Origin: Aurantiacibacter suaedae
GTDB taxonomy: Bacteria; Pseudomonadota; Alphaproteobacteria; Sphingomonadales; Sphingomonadaceae
Direction: 5' to 3'
DNA: 64,000 nucleotides
Assembly (NCBI RefSeq): GCF_005434915.1
Contig: NZ_SKCG01000002.1
Location: forward strand, 558,948 to 622,947
The translations under genes and the position numbers were made by a program. Below are positions 7,897 through 15,413 of this stretch, one piece after another (position 1 is the stretch's first letter; each line of letters begins with the position of its first letter). The notes under the pieces are model-generated. The model was not told the origin of the DNA, did not search any database, and saw nothing but the letters and a program-made list of their open reading frames with translations.

Positions 7897-8478
7897 TCAG
7901 AAGGGCAGCGGGCGAGCCTGCTCGATCGCCCGCCAAGCCAGGAAGGCCGAGCCGAGCGAGGTCCGGTCGCTGTCGCGGCAGCAACTCGCAAGGAAGGTCA
8001 ACCAGAGCACCTGCGCTTCGTCGGCAGCGCGGCGAGCTTTCGCCATGGTCGATGAACCCGGACCTGCGCGCCGGATCGCGTAAGCTGCCGCGGTCTCGTT
8101 GAGTGCCGTCTCGCGGCACTCGATTGGGACGATATCGAGATCACCGCGGAGGCGCTGGATGAGCTGCAGGTCCGAGGGCGGAAAGGGAATCCCTGCCATA
8201 GCCTTGCGCAGATGATGGTGTTTGCCAGGCCGAGCCTTGCAGATCAGGGTGCCGTCGGCTGGGATGCTCTTGGCGATGCCTTCGATGATATCGGAACGCT
8301 TGGTTTCGCGCTGAAACGCATAGTGCTCGCTGGCGAACCGGGCACCCCATTCCGGGCATCTGGTGACGGTGAGGATCGCGATACTGCGGATCGCGGATCG
8401 GTGGCTGGGTTCGGTCGGATTGCGCACGATTTCAAGAGAGGCGAGCACGCGCGGATGGCGCGTGGGTGAGAAGTTCAT
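7897..8478 (-). CDS. Conserved hypothetical protein, 193 aa
   Basis: A soluble 193-aa protein of unknown function. A 'CPEWGARFA' segment and a histidine-rich 'GKHHHLRKAM' motif (~85-95) stand out. The C-terminal third is helical with 'LTFLASCCRDSDRTSLGSAFLAWRAIE'. A GGAAACCACC sequence precedes the ATG. It sits between two other minus-strand genes with short gaps, probably in one operon with the exonuclease genes on either side. Proteins with this mix of neighbours are typical of sphingomonad plasmids and islands, but I cannot name the family. Confidence 0.55.
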   Translation of the reverse strand: MNFSPTRHPRVLASLEIVRNPTEPSHRSAIRSIAILTVTRCPEWGARFASEHYAFQRETKRSDIIEGIAKSIPADGTLICKARPGKHHHLRKAMAGIPFPPSDLQLIQRLRGDLDIVPIECRETALNETAAAYAIRRAGPGSSTMAKARRAADEAQVLWLTFLASCCRDSDRTSLGSAFLAWRAIEQARPLPF

Positions 8479-8564
8479 GGGAGGTGGTTTCCTGTAGGAT
8501 CAAAACGACACGGGCGGCGCCTTCGGAGGAGACGCCGCCCGTGTGCGGTCAGAGGTTGGTGGGA

Positions 8565-9107
8565 TCAGGCGACGGCAGCGGTGGTCACGACGCCGCGACT
8601 GTTGAGAAAGACGTCGCCCGGCATCTGACCACCGGTGCTCACCAGCGGCCTGACCGCGTCGGCGGTCGCCGCGATGCGGTCAGCGGCCCGCCGGTGGTTG
8701 CGAGGCTTCTTGGTCGCCGCTTCGATCGGAAGCTCCGAGAGCATTCCGCGCTGGTCGATTGCGAATTGCCGTTCGCGGTCTTCGGTCATGAGAACGAGAG
8801 GTTCGTCATAGCCGGTCGATGACGGCACGACCTTGCTCGCCAGCACCTGGAAGTGATGCCGCAGAAGCAGAAGATAGAACTCCGGAGTGACCGCTTCGTC
8901 GTCGGCATAGACAGCGATCACGCAGTCTTGCCGCTCCTCTGCGACCCGGCGCGCCGCAGCTTCCAGGATCGGCCCGTCAAGGCCGGTGACCGAGGCGAAG
9001 CAGACCGACGAGGCAATCTTCCCGCCAAGGGTAAGACCAAGCTCGAGCTTGAGCGCGCTGGCATTGGCCCGGCGGACATCGTGTCCGCAGGTGTGGTGCG
9101 TATTCAT
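8565..9107 (-). CDS. Conserved hypothetical protein, 180 aa
   Basis: A 180-aa protein with no recognised domain. Its N-terminus (HTCGHDVRRANASALKLELG) contains a Cys/His pair followed by beta-like segments. The central 'CVIAVYADDEAVTPEFYLLLLRHHFQV' looks like a Rossmann-type strand-helix unit, and the tail is enriched in Val/Thr. AAGGAAC lies upstream of the ATG. It is second in the minus-strand run headed by the DnaQ-like exonuclease, so a nucleic-acid-related task in the same operon is possible. Confidence 0.5.
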   Translation of the reverse strand: MNTHHTCGHDVRRANASALKLELGLTLGGKIASSVCFASVTGLDGPILEAAARRVAEERQDCVIAVYADDEAVTPEFYLLLLRHHFQVLASKVVPSSTGYDEPLVLMTEDRERQFAIDQRGMLSELPIEAATKKPRNHRRAADRIAATADAVRPLVSTGGQMPGDVFLNSRGVVTTAAVA

Positions 9108-9179
9108 ACAAAGTTCCTTGTGTTCGAGAGACGGCCTTTCTGGCCGGAGCCTTTTCCCTTCCCGGGACCCGGCTCACTC

Positions 9180-10115
9180 TCACCGCAGAAAATCAGGCAC
9201 GCTGACCGTGGGTTGCTTAGGCACCCAGGTTTCGTTGGCGCGGTATCGCTCGGTCGCTAACAGAGGGGCCACCATGGGACGCTTGCCGATCGTCTGCCGA
9301 TACCAGCGATATTCCGACCGGAAATCCGCTTGCCGGACATGCTTGTGCCAGATCTTGTGGGTGCGCTCCGGCGCCCATTGGTATCGGCGGTCCTTCAACT
9401 CATCCTTGAACCCGTATGGAGCACCCCATGCCTCGAACCGCCATGCTGGCGCTTCAATTGCTGCGAGCACCTTCGCCATCACGCTCTCGCCATCGGCGCA
9501 GACGTGGTCCAGTAATTCGACGAGCGCGAGGACGTCGTCGCGCGCGCGATGGGCGTTGGGCATGTAGTAGCCCGCCTGCGCGAGCACGTAGCCTTGCGGC
9601 CCCGGCTCGAACCCGAGAGTGCGCCACGGCACGTCCCGCATGGCGCACCCCCATGGCACCGCGACGTGCCTAGCGACATGCTTCTCGACGAAGGGCCGGT
9701 CGAAGCCGGCGTTGAATGCGACGACCCCGTGGCAACCCTCGAGGAACGCGACCAGCTGCTCTGGGCAAATCGACCTGCCCGCAAGGTCGGCATCGCTGAG
9801 ACCAGTCAGCTCGGCGATCTCCGGTGACAGCGGATGGCCGGGGTCAACCAGCCCGGCCTTTACCTGTTCGATGGCGACCACGCGGTCCCGATCGTCGACC
9901 GAGACAACCGCGCCGCAAAGCTCGACGATCTGGTGCCTCTCAAGCCTAAGCCCGGTGGTCTCCGTATCGATCACGCAAATCCTTCGGACCTGTTGGCCTT
10001 CCGGTGCCTTGCGTGGCCAGGCGGCTCTGTTGCGCACCGGATATAGAATGCGCGGCTCGCTGGAGCGTGTGTCGCTGCAGCCGGGAATGCCCGGCATATG
10101 ATGTAATCCGTTCAT
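9180..10115 (-). CDS. DnaQ-like 3'-5' exonuclease (DEDDh)
   Basis: A 311-aa protein from ATG 10115; the frame is open to 10166. The N-terminal ~200 residues are a DnaQ/Pol III epsilon exonuclease: ExoI 'CVIDTETTGL' with its D-x-E, ExoII 'VVAFNAGFDRPFVEKH', and ExoIII 'HRARDDVLALVELL' (H-x4-D). All four acidic residues and the catalytic histidine are visible. The remaining ~110 residues are a basic, aromatic-rich tail of unknown fold. Such free-standing exonucleases act in replication fidelity, repair or phage defence. It heads the minus-strand run that continues to 7099. Confidence 0.8.
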   Translation of the reverse strand: MNGLHHMPGIPGCSDTRSSEPRILYPVRNRAAWPRKAPEGQQVRRICVIDTETTGLRLERHQIVELCGAVVSVDDRDRVVAIEQVKAGLVDPGHPLSPEIAELTGLSDADLAGRSICPEQLVAFLEGCHGVVAFNAGFDRPFVEKHVARHVAVPWGCAMRDVPWRTLGFEPGPQGYVLAQAGYYMPNAHRARDDVLALVELLDHVCADGESVMAKVLAAIEAPAWRFEAWGAPYGFKDELKDRRYQWAPERTHKIWHKHVRQADFRSEYRWYRQTIGKRPMVAPLLATERYRANETWVPKQPTVSVPDFLR

Positions 10116-10205
10116 GAATATGCCTCGTATCGCGAGGCCGGCCGAAGGGCTTTTCCCCTCTACCACCGACCTCGGACAGCGCCGCTGGCGGGAGGAGTTT
10201 TCCTA

Positions 10206-10331
10206 ATGCGGATGCATGCGAAGGCAGTCGGCATCGTATGGTGGGATGACGGCTTTGCGCCCCTAATGAGCTATCCAGCGCACAACGAGACGCTCCTAAA
10301 ACCTGTCGTTCGCCAAGACGATCATCGATAG
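10206..10331 (+). CDS. Possible small ORF, 41 aa
   Basis: A 41-codon frame preceded by a strong GGAGGAG eight bases before ATG 10206, ending TAG 10329-10331. It reads MRMHAKAVGIVWWDDGFAPL and so on, with no recognisable domain. It overlaps the 3' end of the minus-strand PIN-like gene by ten bases. The ribosome site is the main reason to list it; chance cannot be excluded. Confidence 0.35.
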   Translation: MRMHAKAVGIVWWDDGFAPLMSYPAHNETLLKPVVRQDDHR

Positions 10332-11200
10332 TCCCTCCGGGGCCGCCGTTTTCCGCCCGGCATTGAGATGTCGGATCGCACAATGAAGCTGGCGGAATGG
10401 TAGCTGAATAAGTGCGGGGCCACCCGGAATATGCCTAGCTCGCGCCCAAGCGCCTCCGGTGTCATTACCCGAGTCGAGAGCTTGCGAAGTCGTGCGCTGC
10501 CAGACTGGGCCTCGACCGTCCGGATCAACTTGAAGTCCATCGTCAGGAAGCAGAGGCAGTCGTAGGTCTCTGCGGTGTAGATGTGCCAGGCGTCTTGGCT
10601 GTTAGCAGGTCCGAGTGTGCGGGCCAGTGCGTCGAACCTGGGATCCGCGCGGCGCTGGGCAATGCGCTCGCGCTGCTGATCCTCCGCGGGCGGCAGACCG
10701 AGGAAGCCCGGGCCCATTGTCGGGAAGGTGTATCCGTCGATTGTGTCTATCCGCAGGTCGCCGAAAAGGCTGTGGTCGAAGTAGCCGTAGCCGCGATACC
10801 GGCCCGAGGGTTGCCGGAACTGCTCGTCCCGCAGTTCGGCCGAGGTGAAGAGCTCCACCAGTCCCCGCCGACAAAGGTCCGCGATGCCCGGCAGATAGCA
10901 GACGTTAAGATATTCGCGGGTGCGGACGTCGGCATTGTGCACCGGAATGCGGGCGGCGTAGCCAGTCTCCCGCACATGTGGCCCCCAGTTCTTCGCGCCC
11001 GTCGAGACCCACCCGGTCTCATGGGTGACGGCGTGGTAGAGCACAGTGTTGTCGACCAGGATCCTTATCTTACCTGTGGATCGCAGACGCGAGCGTGCAC
11101 GCGCGGTGGACATCCCGACCATCCAGTCGACGATGCGCGGCGTGAACCGGTAGCGCAGCCGCTCCCTGAGATTCTGCAGTCGTTGGGCGGAGCCGATCAA
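10322..11200 (-). CDS. PIN-like-domain protein downstream of NucC
   Basis: A 292-aa protein starting at TTG 11200, 13 bases after the NucC stop; ATG 11125 or 11116 would be alternative starts. 'KIRILVDNTVLYHAV' gives the first PIN-type Asp, and 'DAWHIYTAETYDCLCFLTMDFKLI' gives the later acidic pair and terminal strand typical of PIN-like RNases. The middle (~100-180) is a Tyr/Gly-rich insertion absent from minimal PIN domains. Position and orientation make it the last gene of the CBASS operon, although PIN proteins are not a standard member of NucC systems. It could be an extra RNase effector, or an unrelated toxin-like neighbour. Confidence 0.6.
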   Translation of the reverse strand: MIGSAQRLQNLRERLRYRFTPRIVDWMVGMSTARARSRLRSTGKIRILVDNTVLYHAVTHETGWVSTGAKNWGPHVRETGYAARIPVHNADVRTREYLNVCYLPGIADLCRRGLVELFTSAELRDEQFRQPSGRYRGYGYFDHSLFGDLRIDTIDGYTFPTMGPGFLGLPPAEDQQRERIAQRRADPRFDALARTLGPANSQDAWHIYTAETYDCLCFLTMDFKLIRTVEAQSGSARLRKLSTRVMTPEALGRELGIFRVAPHLFSYHSASFIVRSDISMPGGKRRPRRDYR

Positions 11201-11213
11201 TGCTGGCGGCCCG

Positions 11214-11951
11214 TCAAGCCGGAACGTCCACGTCCAGCCACCGCGCGTAAGCCCGCACGTCGATCATCGGCACGGTCGCCTTCTCTTGGAGGCGCGCGAT
11301 GAGCTCGAACAGGAAGGCAGTCGCGGGCTTTCCCATCGGCGTCAGCGTGCTGCACCCCTCGTCGTCGCACGAGAAGATGCCGTGCGCCGCGACGCATCCG
11401 AGATCCAGCCGGTCGTCCGCGTCGCCGATGGCGAGCGCCTTCACTAGCGGCTCGCCAAGGCCGGGCTTCCAATCGCTCTCCAGCGTCAAGAGGCCGCCGA
11501 CGATGTGCTGCAGCGGCTTGGGCGGGTAGGTCCCGCCGGCATGCGGGATCGGGAGGCTAGTCCGTTCGAGCGCCCGGACGCTCGCGACCTTGTCGCCCGC
11601 ATAGGCGACCTGCTCGGCGTTGATCGACTGCTTGGCCTCGAACACCGCGTAAACGCTCTCGGCCGGGATCACCGTCTGACCCTTGAACTTGAATATGAAG
11701 GGTGAATACTGCCGGTCGAATACGACGACGTCGATCTGGTCGCTGAACGTGCCGGCGCTATCAACGACGTGTGCGGAGGCCGCCTGATATCGGGCCGGCA
11801 AGTAAATCTGGAGCAGTTCAAGCCAGACGGACTCGCTCGCGGCGCCCTTCGCCCCTGGGTGGCCGAATGCCTTCCGCGCCCGCGTCAGCTGCTCCTGTAT
11901 GTCGTCGTGCAGCTCCGACAGGAGCGTTTGGATTGACCAGCCATTGCTCAT
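11214..11951 (-). CDS. nucC: NucC, CBASS effector endonuclease
   Basis: A 245-aa protein closely resembling E. coli NucC as I remember it. In that family, cyclic tri-AMP binding turns trimers into hexamers that cut double-stranded DNA and kill the infected cell. The catalytic set of the restriction-endonuclease fold is visible: Asp74 (QIDVVVFD), Glu105 and Lys107 (FEAKQS). The conserved 'SLPIPHAGGTYPPKP' and C-terminal 'KPATAFLFELIARLQ ... TVPMIDVRAYARWL' also agree. The length is normal for the family. Its ATG overlaps the Cap6 stop by four bases, so it is coupled to the regulator genes. Confidence 0.93.
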   Translation of the reverse strand: MSNGWSIQTLLSELHDDIQEQLTRARKAFGHPGAKGAASESVWLELLQIYLPARYQAASAHVVDSAGTFSDQIDVVVFDRQYSPFIFKFKGQTVIPAESVYAVFEAKQSINAEQVAYAGDKVASVRALERTSLPIPHAGGTYPPKPLQHIVGGLLTLESDWKPGLGEPLVKALAIGDADDRLDLGCVAAHGIFSCDDEGCSTLTPMGKPATAFLFELIARLQEKATVPMIDVRAYARWLDVDVPA

Positions 11952-12895
11952 TTCGCGTCTCTTACTGCCTCATCGCGGAATGCCGGGGTGGCCTTCATCG
12001 CCCTCGCGATCTCGACAGCGCGTGGACCCTCGATCGCCCGGTCGGGATACGCGTCGAGCACGATCGCCGGCAGAAGGCGCTGCGTCAGGTCGGAAAAGGT
12101 GAAGCCTGGCCCGGTCCGCGACTGGCCGGTGGCGTCCACGATCGCCTGGACATGGGAGGGGGCCAGGCCAAGGGGGGTCAGCCTCAGCGAGAGAATGTGC
12201 GCACGCTGCTCGTCGTTCGGTCGCGAGAAGGCCATGACGTCGGCCGCGCGGCGGCGGACGGCGGGATCGAGCGCGTTGAGGCGGTTGGTGCACATGATAA
12301 CCGCTGCTGGCAGCCGCAGGTTGGCGAGCCGATCAATGCCGCGAATGAACGCGTTCACGCCAGCACGGTCCTCGTGGTGCATCTGCGCCGCCTCGCGCGA
12401 TTGAGCGAGCGCGTCGGCCTCGTCGACGAGGAGGATGATCCCCCCCTTCGCTTTGCCCGAACCCTTCAGTCGCGTCGCCGCTTGAACCGTGTGCTCGAAC
12501 GCGGCGGAGAGGAGCTGCGTCATCTCGCCGACGCGGCCCTGGCCGCGCGTCGCAAGGCTGAGGGGGAAGAGCGTGAGCTCGATGCCTTCCTGCCGTGCAA
12601 CGGCATCGCCGATTGTCTCGGCGAGTTCGGTCTTTCCGGAGCCGACGTCACCGGCAAGGACGACGAGTGGCGGACGGCGCAGGACGACGTCGAGCAACGG
12701 GCGCGCCTCGGCGGCATGGAACCGGGCGGCCCACTTCTCGAGGCCCGCCGGGTTGACCAGCATCCCGAGGATCTTGGCGAGGCGAGCCTTCTGGTCCTCG
12801 AGACCGACCAGCCGCGCGAGGCGCTCCTGCGGGTCGAAGTCCGGATAGGTCTGACGTCGCTCGAACAACTCATCGAATCCAGGCACATTTTGCAT
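11948..12895 (-). CDS. cap6: Cap6, TRIP13/Pch2-like AAA+ ATPase of type III CBASS
   Basis: A 315-aa AAA+ remodeller. Walker A is GDVGSGKT (82-89, Lys88), Walker B is ILLVDEAD with Asp158-Glu159, and a sensor-1-like 'VIMCTNRLNALD' and an arginine-rich 'AVRRRAADV' follow. In type III CBASS this enzyme opens the closed HORMA protein and so shuts off the CD-NTase. The start at 12895 overlaps the HORMA stop by one base (TGATG); a longer frame to 13057 is the shadow of the HORMA gene. The N-terminal ~70 residues probably contact the HORMA partner. Confidence 0.92.
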   Translation of the reverse strand: MQNVPGFDELFERRQTYPDFDPQERLARLVGLEDQKARLAKILGMLVNPAGLEKWAARFHAAEARPLLDVVLRRPPLVVLAGDVGSGKTELAETIGDAVARQEGIELTLFPLSLATRGQGRVGEMTQLLSAAFEHTVQAATRLKGSGKAKGGIILLVDEADALAQSREAAQMHHEDRAGVNAFIRGIDRLANLRLPAAVIMCTNRLNALDPAVRRRAADVMAFSRPNDEQRAHILSLRLTPLGLAPSHVQAIVDATGQSRTGPGFTFSDLTQRLLPAIVLDAYPDRAIEGPRAVEIARAMKATPAFRDEAVRDAK

Positions 12896-13407
12896 CAGTA
12901 GCTCCTCACGCTGGACCGGTCGAGCGCGTGGCCCCCGGCGGAATAGGTCCGGTCGGCGTCGAGATAGCCGCAGATCGGCGGCTCGGTCCCGCTCGTGCGG
13001 TAGATCGGCAGGCCGTTCTTGAACGCCTCCCGCTCGGCCTGCGACAGCGCGAACCACGCGTCGTTGTAGGTCATGAAGCTGCTGAAGGAGGCACCTGAGA
13101 CGTCTTTGCCGGGACGGATGCGGCCCGGATCGTCGTCGCCAGCGGAGCCACCGGCGAGGTCGCGCGCCGAATACTTGAGCGTGGGCTCAATCCATGAGCC
13201 GTCGCGCTTGAAGCCGTAGGTGACGGCGCCGAGGTGGCCCGCCTTCATCATCGCCACCGCCTCCTCCTCGTATTCGGTGATCTCGCGGTCGGAAGGCCGG
13301 CCGTAGAGGCGCTGGATGCGCTTGAGGTCGGTGGCGATCTTCGCCGCCATGTGTCGCGCATGCGTGACCGTGAAGGTGATGCTTTCGGCATAGCTGTAGC
13401 TCGACAT
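12895..13407 (-). CDS. cap7: Cap7, bacterial HORMA-domain protein
   Basis: A 170-aa protein from ATG 13407, preceded by GAGGA. The N-terminal helix 'TFTVTHARHMAAKIATDLKRIQRLYG' and the 'EYEEEAVAMM ... LGAVTYGFKRDGSWI' segment are the family pattern of bacterial HORMA1 proteins. The C-terminal ~40 residues form the mobile safety-belt/closure-motif region. It is thought to close around phage peptides and activate the CD-NTase by binding it. It sits between the CD-NTase and Cap6 genes, the standard order. I chose this start over 13452 because the longer frame overlaps the CD-NTase gene and has a poorer ribosome site. Confidence 0.9.
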   Translation of the reverse strand: MSSYSYAESITFTVTHARHMAAKIATDLKRIQRLYGRPSDREITEYEEEAVAMMKAGHLGAVTYGFKRDGSWIEPTLKYSARDLAGGSAGDDDPGRIRPGKDVSGASFSSFMTYNDAWFALSQAEREAFKNGLPIYRTSGTEPPICGYLDADRTYSAGGHALDRSSVRSY

Positions 13408-13415
13408 GACCGTCC

Positions 13416-14381
13416 TCAGACCTGGAAGGTGGAACCAAAGACCTTCTGCCAATAGCCGAGGGTCAATTGCTTGGTGGGGGCGGCAAGCGCGGCGTCAATC
13501 GCGTCGCCAGCGTCCAGCGCGGCGTCGACGATCCCGTCCATGTTGGCCGCGGTGTAGAGCCGCGAGACGTTGTTCATTGCGTTGACGGGGTCGATGATCT
13601 GCATCGGATCGGAGAACGTGCCGATGCTCGACAGCGAGTAATAGTCAGAAAAGGCGATCCGCTGGGCCAGCCCACTGGTCGCCAAGTATGTGAAGAAGTG
13701 CTGCAGCGCCTCGGGGTAGTCCGACAGGTCCAGGCCGTCGTCGCACAGCTTGGCCAGGATCAGCTCAATCATGAACGACTTGAAGCGGAAGCCGTCGCGC
13801 TCGACCTTCTGGCGGCGTGCCCAGAACTTCACCAGCCGGACGACTTGGGCGAAGTGCTTGAGCTGCGCCTTTTTGCGCCGACCGGCGAAGTCGAGGTGAA
13901 GCGGGATGCTCGTTTCCAGAAACGACCCGTCGTCTTGGCTGACGAGGTTGCCATACCACTGCGGATCACCATCATAGAGTATGGGGACGACATCGACGTC
14001 GAGACCCGACCCGCGGAACGACACCGTGACCGAGTAGGTCTGCGGCTTCACTTGATCGGGCGCGAAGTTCGGGAACGCCTTGCGTAGCTGCTCGGCGAGG
14101 TAGGTCAGGAGCTCGGCGATCGAATGCGGCGCGTCCGCGCCGCTGATGTAGCAGGCGACATCGATGTCGTTCAGCGAGCGGAGGGCGGTGCCCTTGGCCA
14201 GGCTGCCCGACAGCATCATTTTGCGGAGCGTGAAGTCGGGATGTTCACCGACATAACCCTCGAGCTTCTCGCGCAGCCGGCGCGCCTGGGCGCGATATTC
14301 CTGCGCCTTGTCCTGCGGCAGGTTCACGCGCTCCTCAGCGAACGTCACGATGTCGCGGTGTCCGACATGCTCACGGCTCAT
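13416..14381 (-). CDS. cdnC: CD-NTase, CdnC-type cyclic oligonucleotide synthase
   Basis: A 321-aa nucleotidyltransferase. The active site is G59-S60 with the metal-binding D72-x-D74 (LNDIDVAC), and a third acidic residue lies in 'GLDVDVVPIL' (Asp128/Asp130). Placing it next to HORMA, TRIP13-like and NucC genes identifies a CdnC-like enzyme that most likely makes cyclic tri-AMP, the NucC ligand. GGGAGACC precedes the ATG. It is the first gene of the CBASS operon and is transcribed away from capW across a 117-base gap that carries repeats. Clade assignment rests on context as much as sequence. Confidence 0.9.
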   Translation of the reverse strand: MSREHVGHRDIVTFAEERVNLPQDKAQEYRAQARRLREKLEGYVGEHPDFTLRKMMLSGSLAKGTALRSLNDIDVACYISGADAPHSIAELLTYLAEQLRKAFPNFAPDQVKPQTYSVTVSFRGSGLDVDVVPILYDGDPQWYGNLVSQDDGSFLETSIPLHLDFAGRRKKAQLKHFAQVVRLVKFWARRQKVERDGFRFKSFMIELILAKLCDDGLDLSDYPEALQHFFTYLATSGLAQRIAFSDYYSLSSIGTFSDPMQIIDPVNAMNNVSRLYTAANMDGIVDAALDAGDAIDAALAAPTKQLTLGYWQKVFGSTFQV

Positions 14382-14453
14382 CGATTGGTCTCCCCTCGCC
14401 TGACGTCCTTGACCTGGGCCAGTAAATGCGCGAATCGGTAAGTGACCCGCTAG

Positions 14454-14500
14454 GAACTATATGGGTGTAGAAACTATAGCCGTAAAGGAACTATACCCAT
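14454..14500. promoter_or_regulatory. Candidate CapW operator: three GAACTATA-type direct repeats
   Basis: Three near-identical units (GAACTATA at 14454, AAACTATA at 14471, GAACTATA at 14489) are spaced 17-18 bases apart, about 1.7 helical turns. Flanking ATGGGT (14461) and ACCCAT (14495) form an inverted pair around the middle unit. The block overlaps the capW start codon at 14499 and lies upstream of cdnC. This fits a site where a WYL repressor would shut both its own gene and the divergent CBASS operon. Confidence 0.5.
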
Positions 14501-15413
14501 GGCAAAGGAGGAAAAGCGTCCTTGGACGCAGAACCGGCGATTCGAGTTCATCGAGTGGAAGCTCTTCTGGGAGGGCGGACTGAACCGCAGCGACCTCGAG
14601 AGCGCGTTCGAGATCTCGACCCCCCAGGCGTCGGTCGACCTTCGCCGATACCGCGAGATCGCCGCCGACAACCTCGAGTATGACCGCACCGATCGCACCT
14701 TCCGCCCGACGCGAGACATGAAGCCGTCGTTCCTGAAGGTGTCGGCGGACAGACTCCTGCTGCAGCTGCGCGCCCTGCTCTCAGGCGCGCTGCCGCGGCG
14801 CGAGGTCTGGTTCCGCGACCTTCCCCGCACCGACATCGCGCCCGACATCGTCCGGCACGTCGATCCTGACTGCCTCCGCCGCATTCTTGACGCGATCCGC
14901 GCGAAGCGGTGCGTCGAGGTGCGCTACCAGTCGCTAACGAATTCGCGCACCCGGCTGATCGCCCCCCACGCGCTCGCCTACGACGGATACCGCTGGCACG
15001 TTCGCGCGTGGGCGTGCGACCGCGACGACTTCCGCGACTTCGTCCTAACGCGCATCGACCGGATCAAGCCGGGTCCGGCAGCGGACTTCGATCCAGCGGA
15101 CGACCTCGAGTGGGAGAATTTCACCAAGCTGGACCTTCGGCCGCATCCTGGCCTTACCGAGGAGCAGAGCCTCGCCATCCAGCGCGATTACGCAATGAAG
15201 GACGGTCGCCGCGAGATCGATGTCCGCCTGTCCATGGCCTACTACTTCATCATGCGGATGAACCTGGACCTGCCCGATCTGCCGCCGGCCCGCGCGCAGA
15301 TCTGCCTCAGCAATATCGAGGAAGTAAGGAAAGCGATCGACGACGCCAAGGCCGGCTCGAAGGCGCGCATCCTAGAGCGCAAGGGACGGGCGGACGACCC
15401 GGCCACGCGTTAA
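14499..15413 (+). CDS. capW: CapW-type WYL-domain transcriptional repressor
   Basis: A 304-aa protein: N-terminal winged helix (~10-80, 'RSDLESAFEISTPQASVDLRRYREIA'), a WYL domain (~130-200, 'CVEVRYQSLTNSRTRLIAPHALAYDGYRWHVRAW'), and a C-terminal extension (~210-300). CapW proteins are described as repressors encoded divergently from CBASS operons that release DNA on a damage or infection signal, and this gene has that position. In this copy the canonical W-Y-L triad is partly replaced. The same promoter would also express the coupled downstream NACHT gene, so its regulon probably includes both. Confidence 0.85.
   Translation: MAKEEKRPWTQNRRFEFIEWKLFWEGGLNRSDLESAFEISTPQASVDLRRYREIAADNLEYDRTDRTFRPTRDMKPSFLKVSADRLLLQLRALLSGALPRREVWFRDLPRTDIAPDIVRHVDPDCLRRILDAIRAKRCVEVRYQSLTNSRTRLIAPHALAYDGYRWHVRAWACDRDDFRDFVLTRIDRIKPGPAADFDPADDLEWENFTKLDLRPHPGLTEEQSLAIQRDYAMKDGRREIDVRLSMAYYFIMRMNLDLPDLPPARAQICLSNIEEVRKAIDDAKAGSKARILERKGRADDPATR

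Noticed and set aside
14909-15412. In-frame 5' extension of the NACHT protein, reading as arginine/proline-rich sequence.
   Set aside because: It is the shadow of capW in another frame; the real ATG at 15413 overlaps the capW stop.
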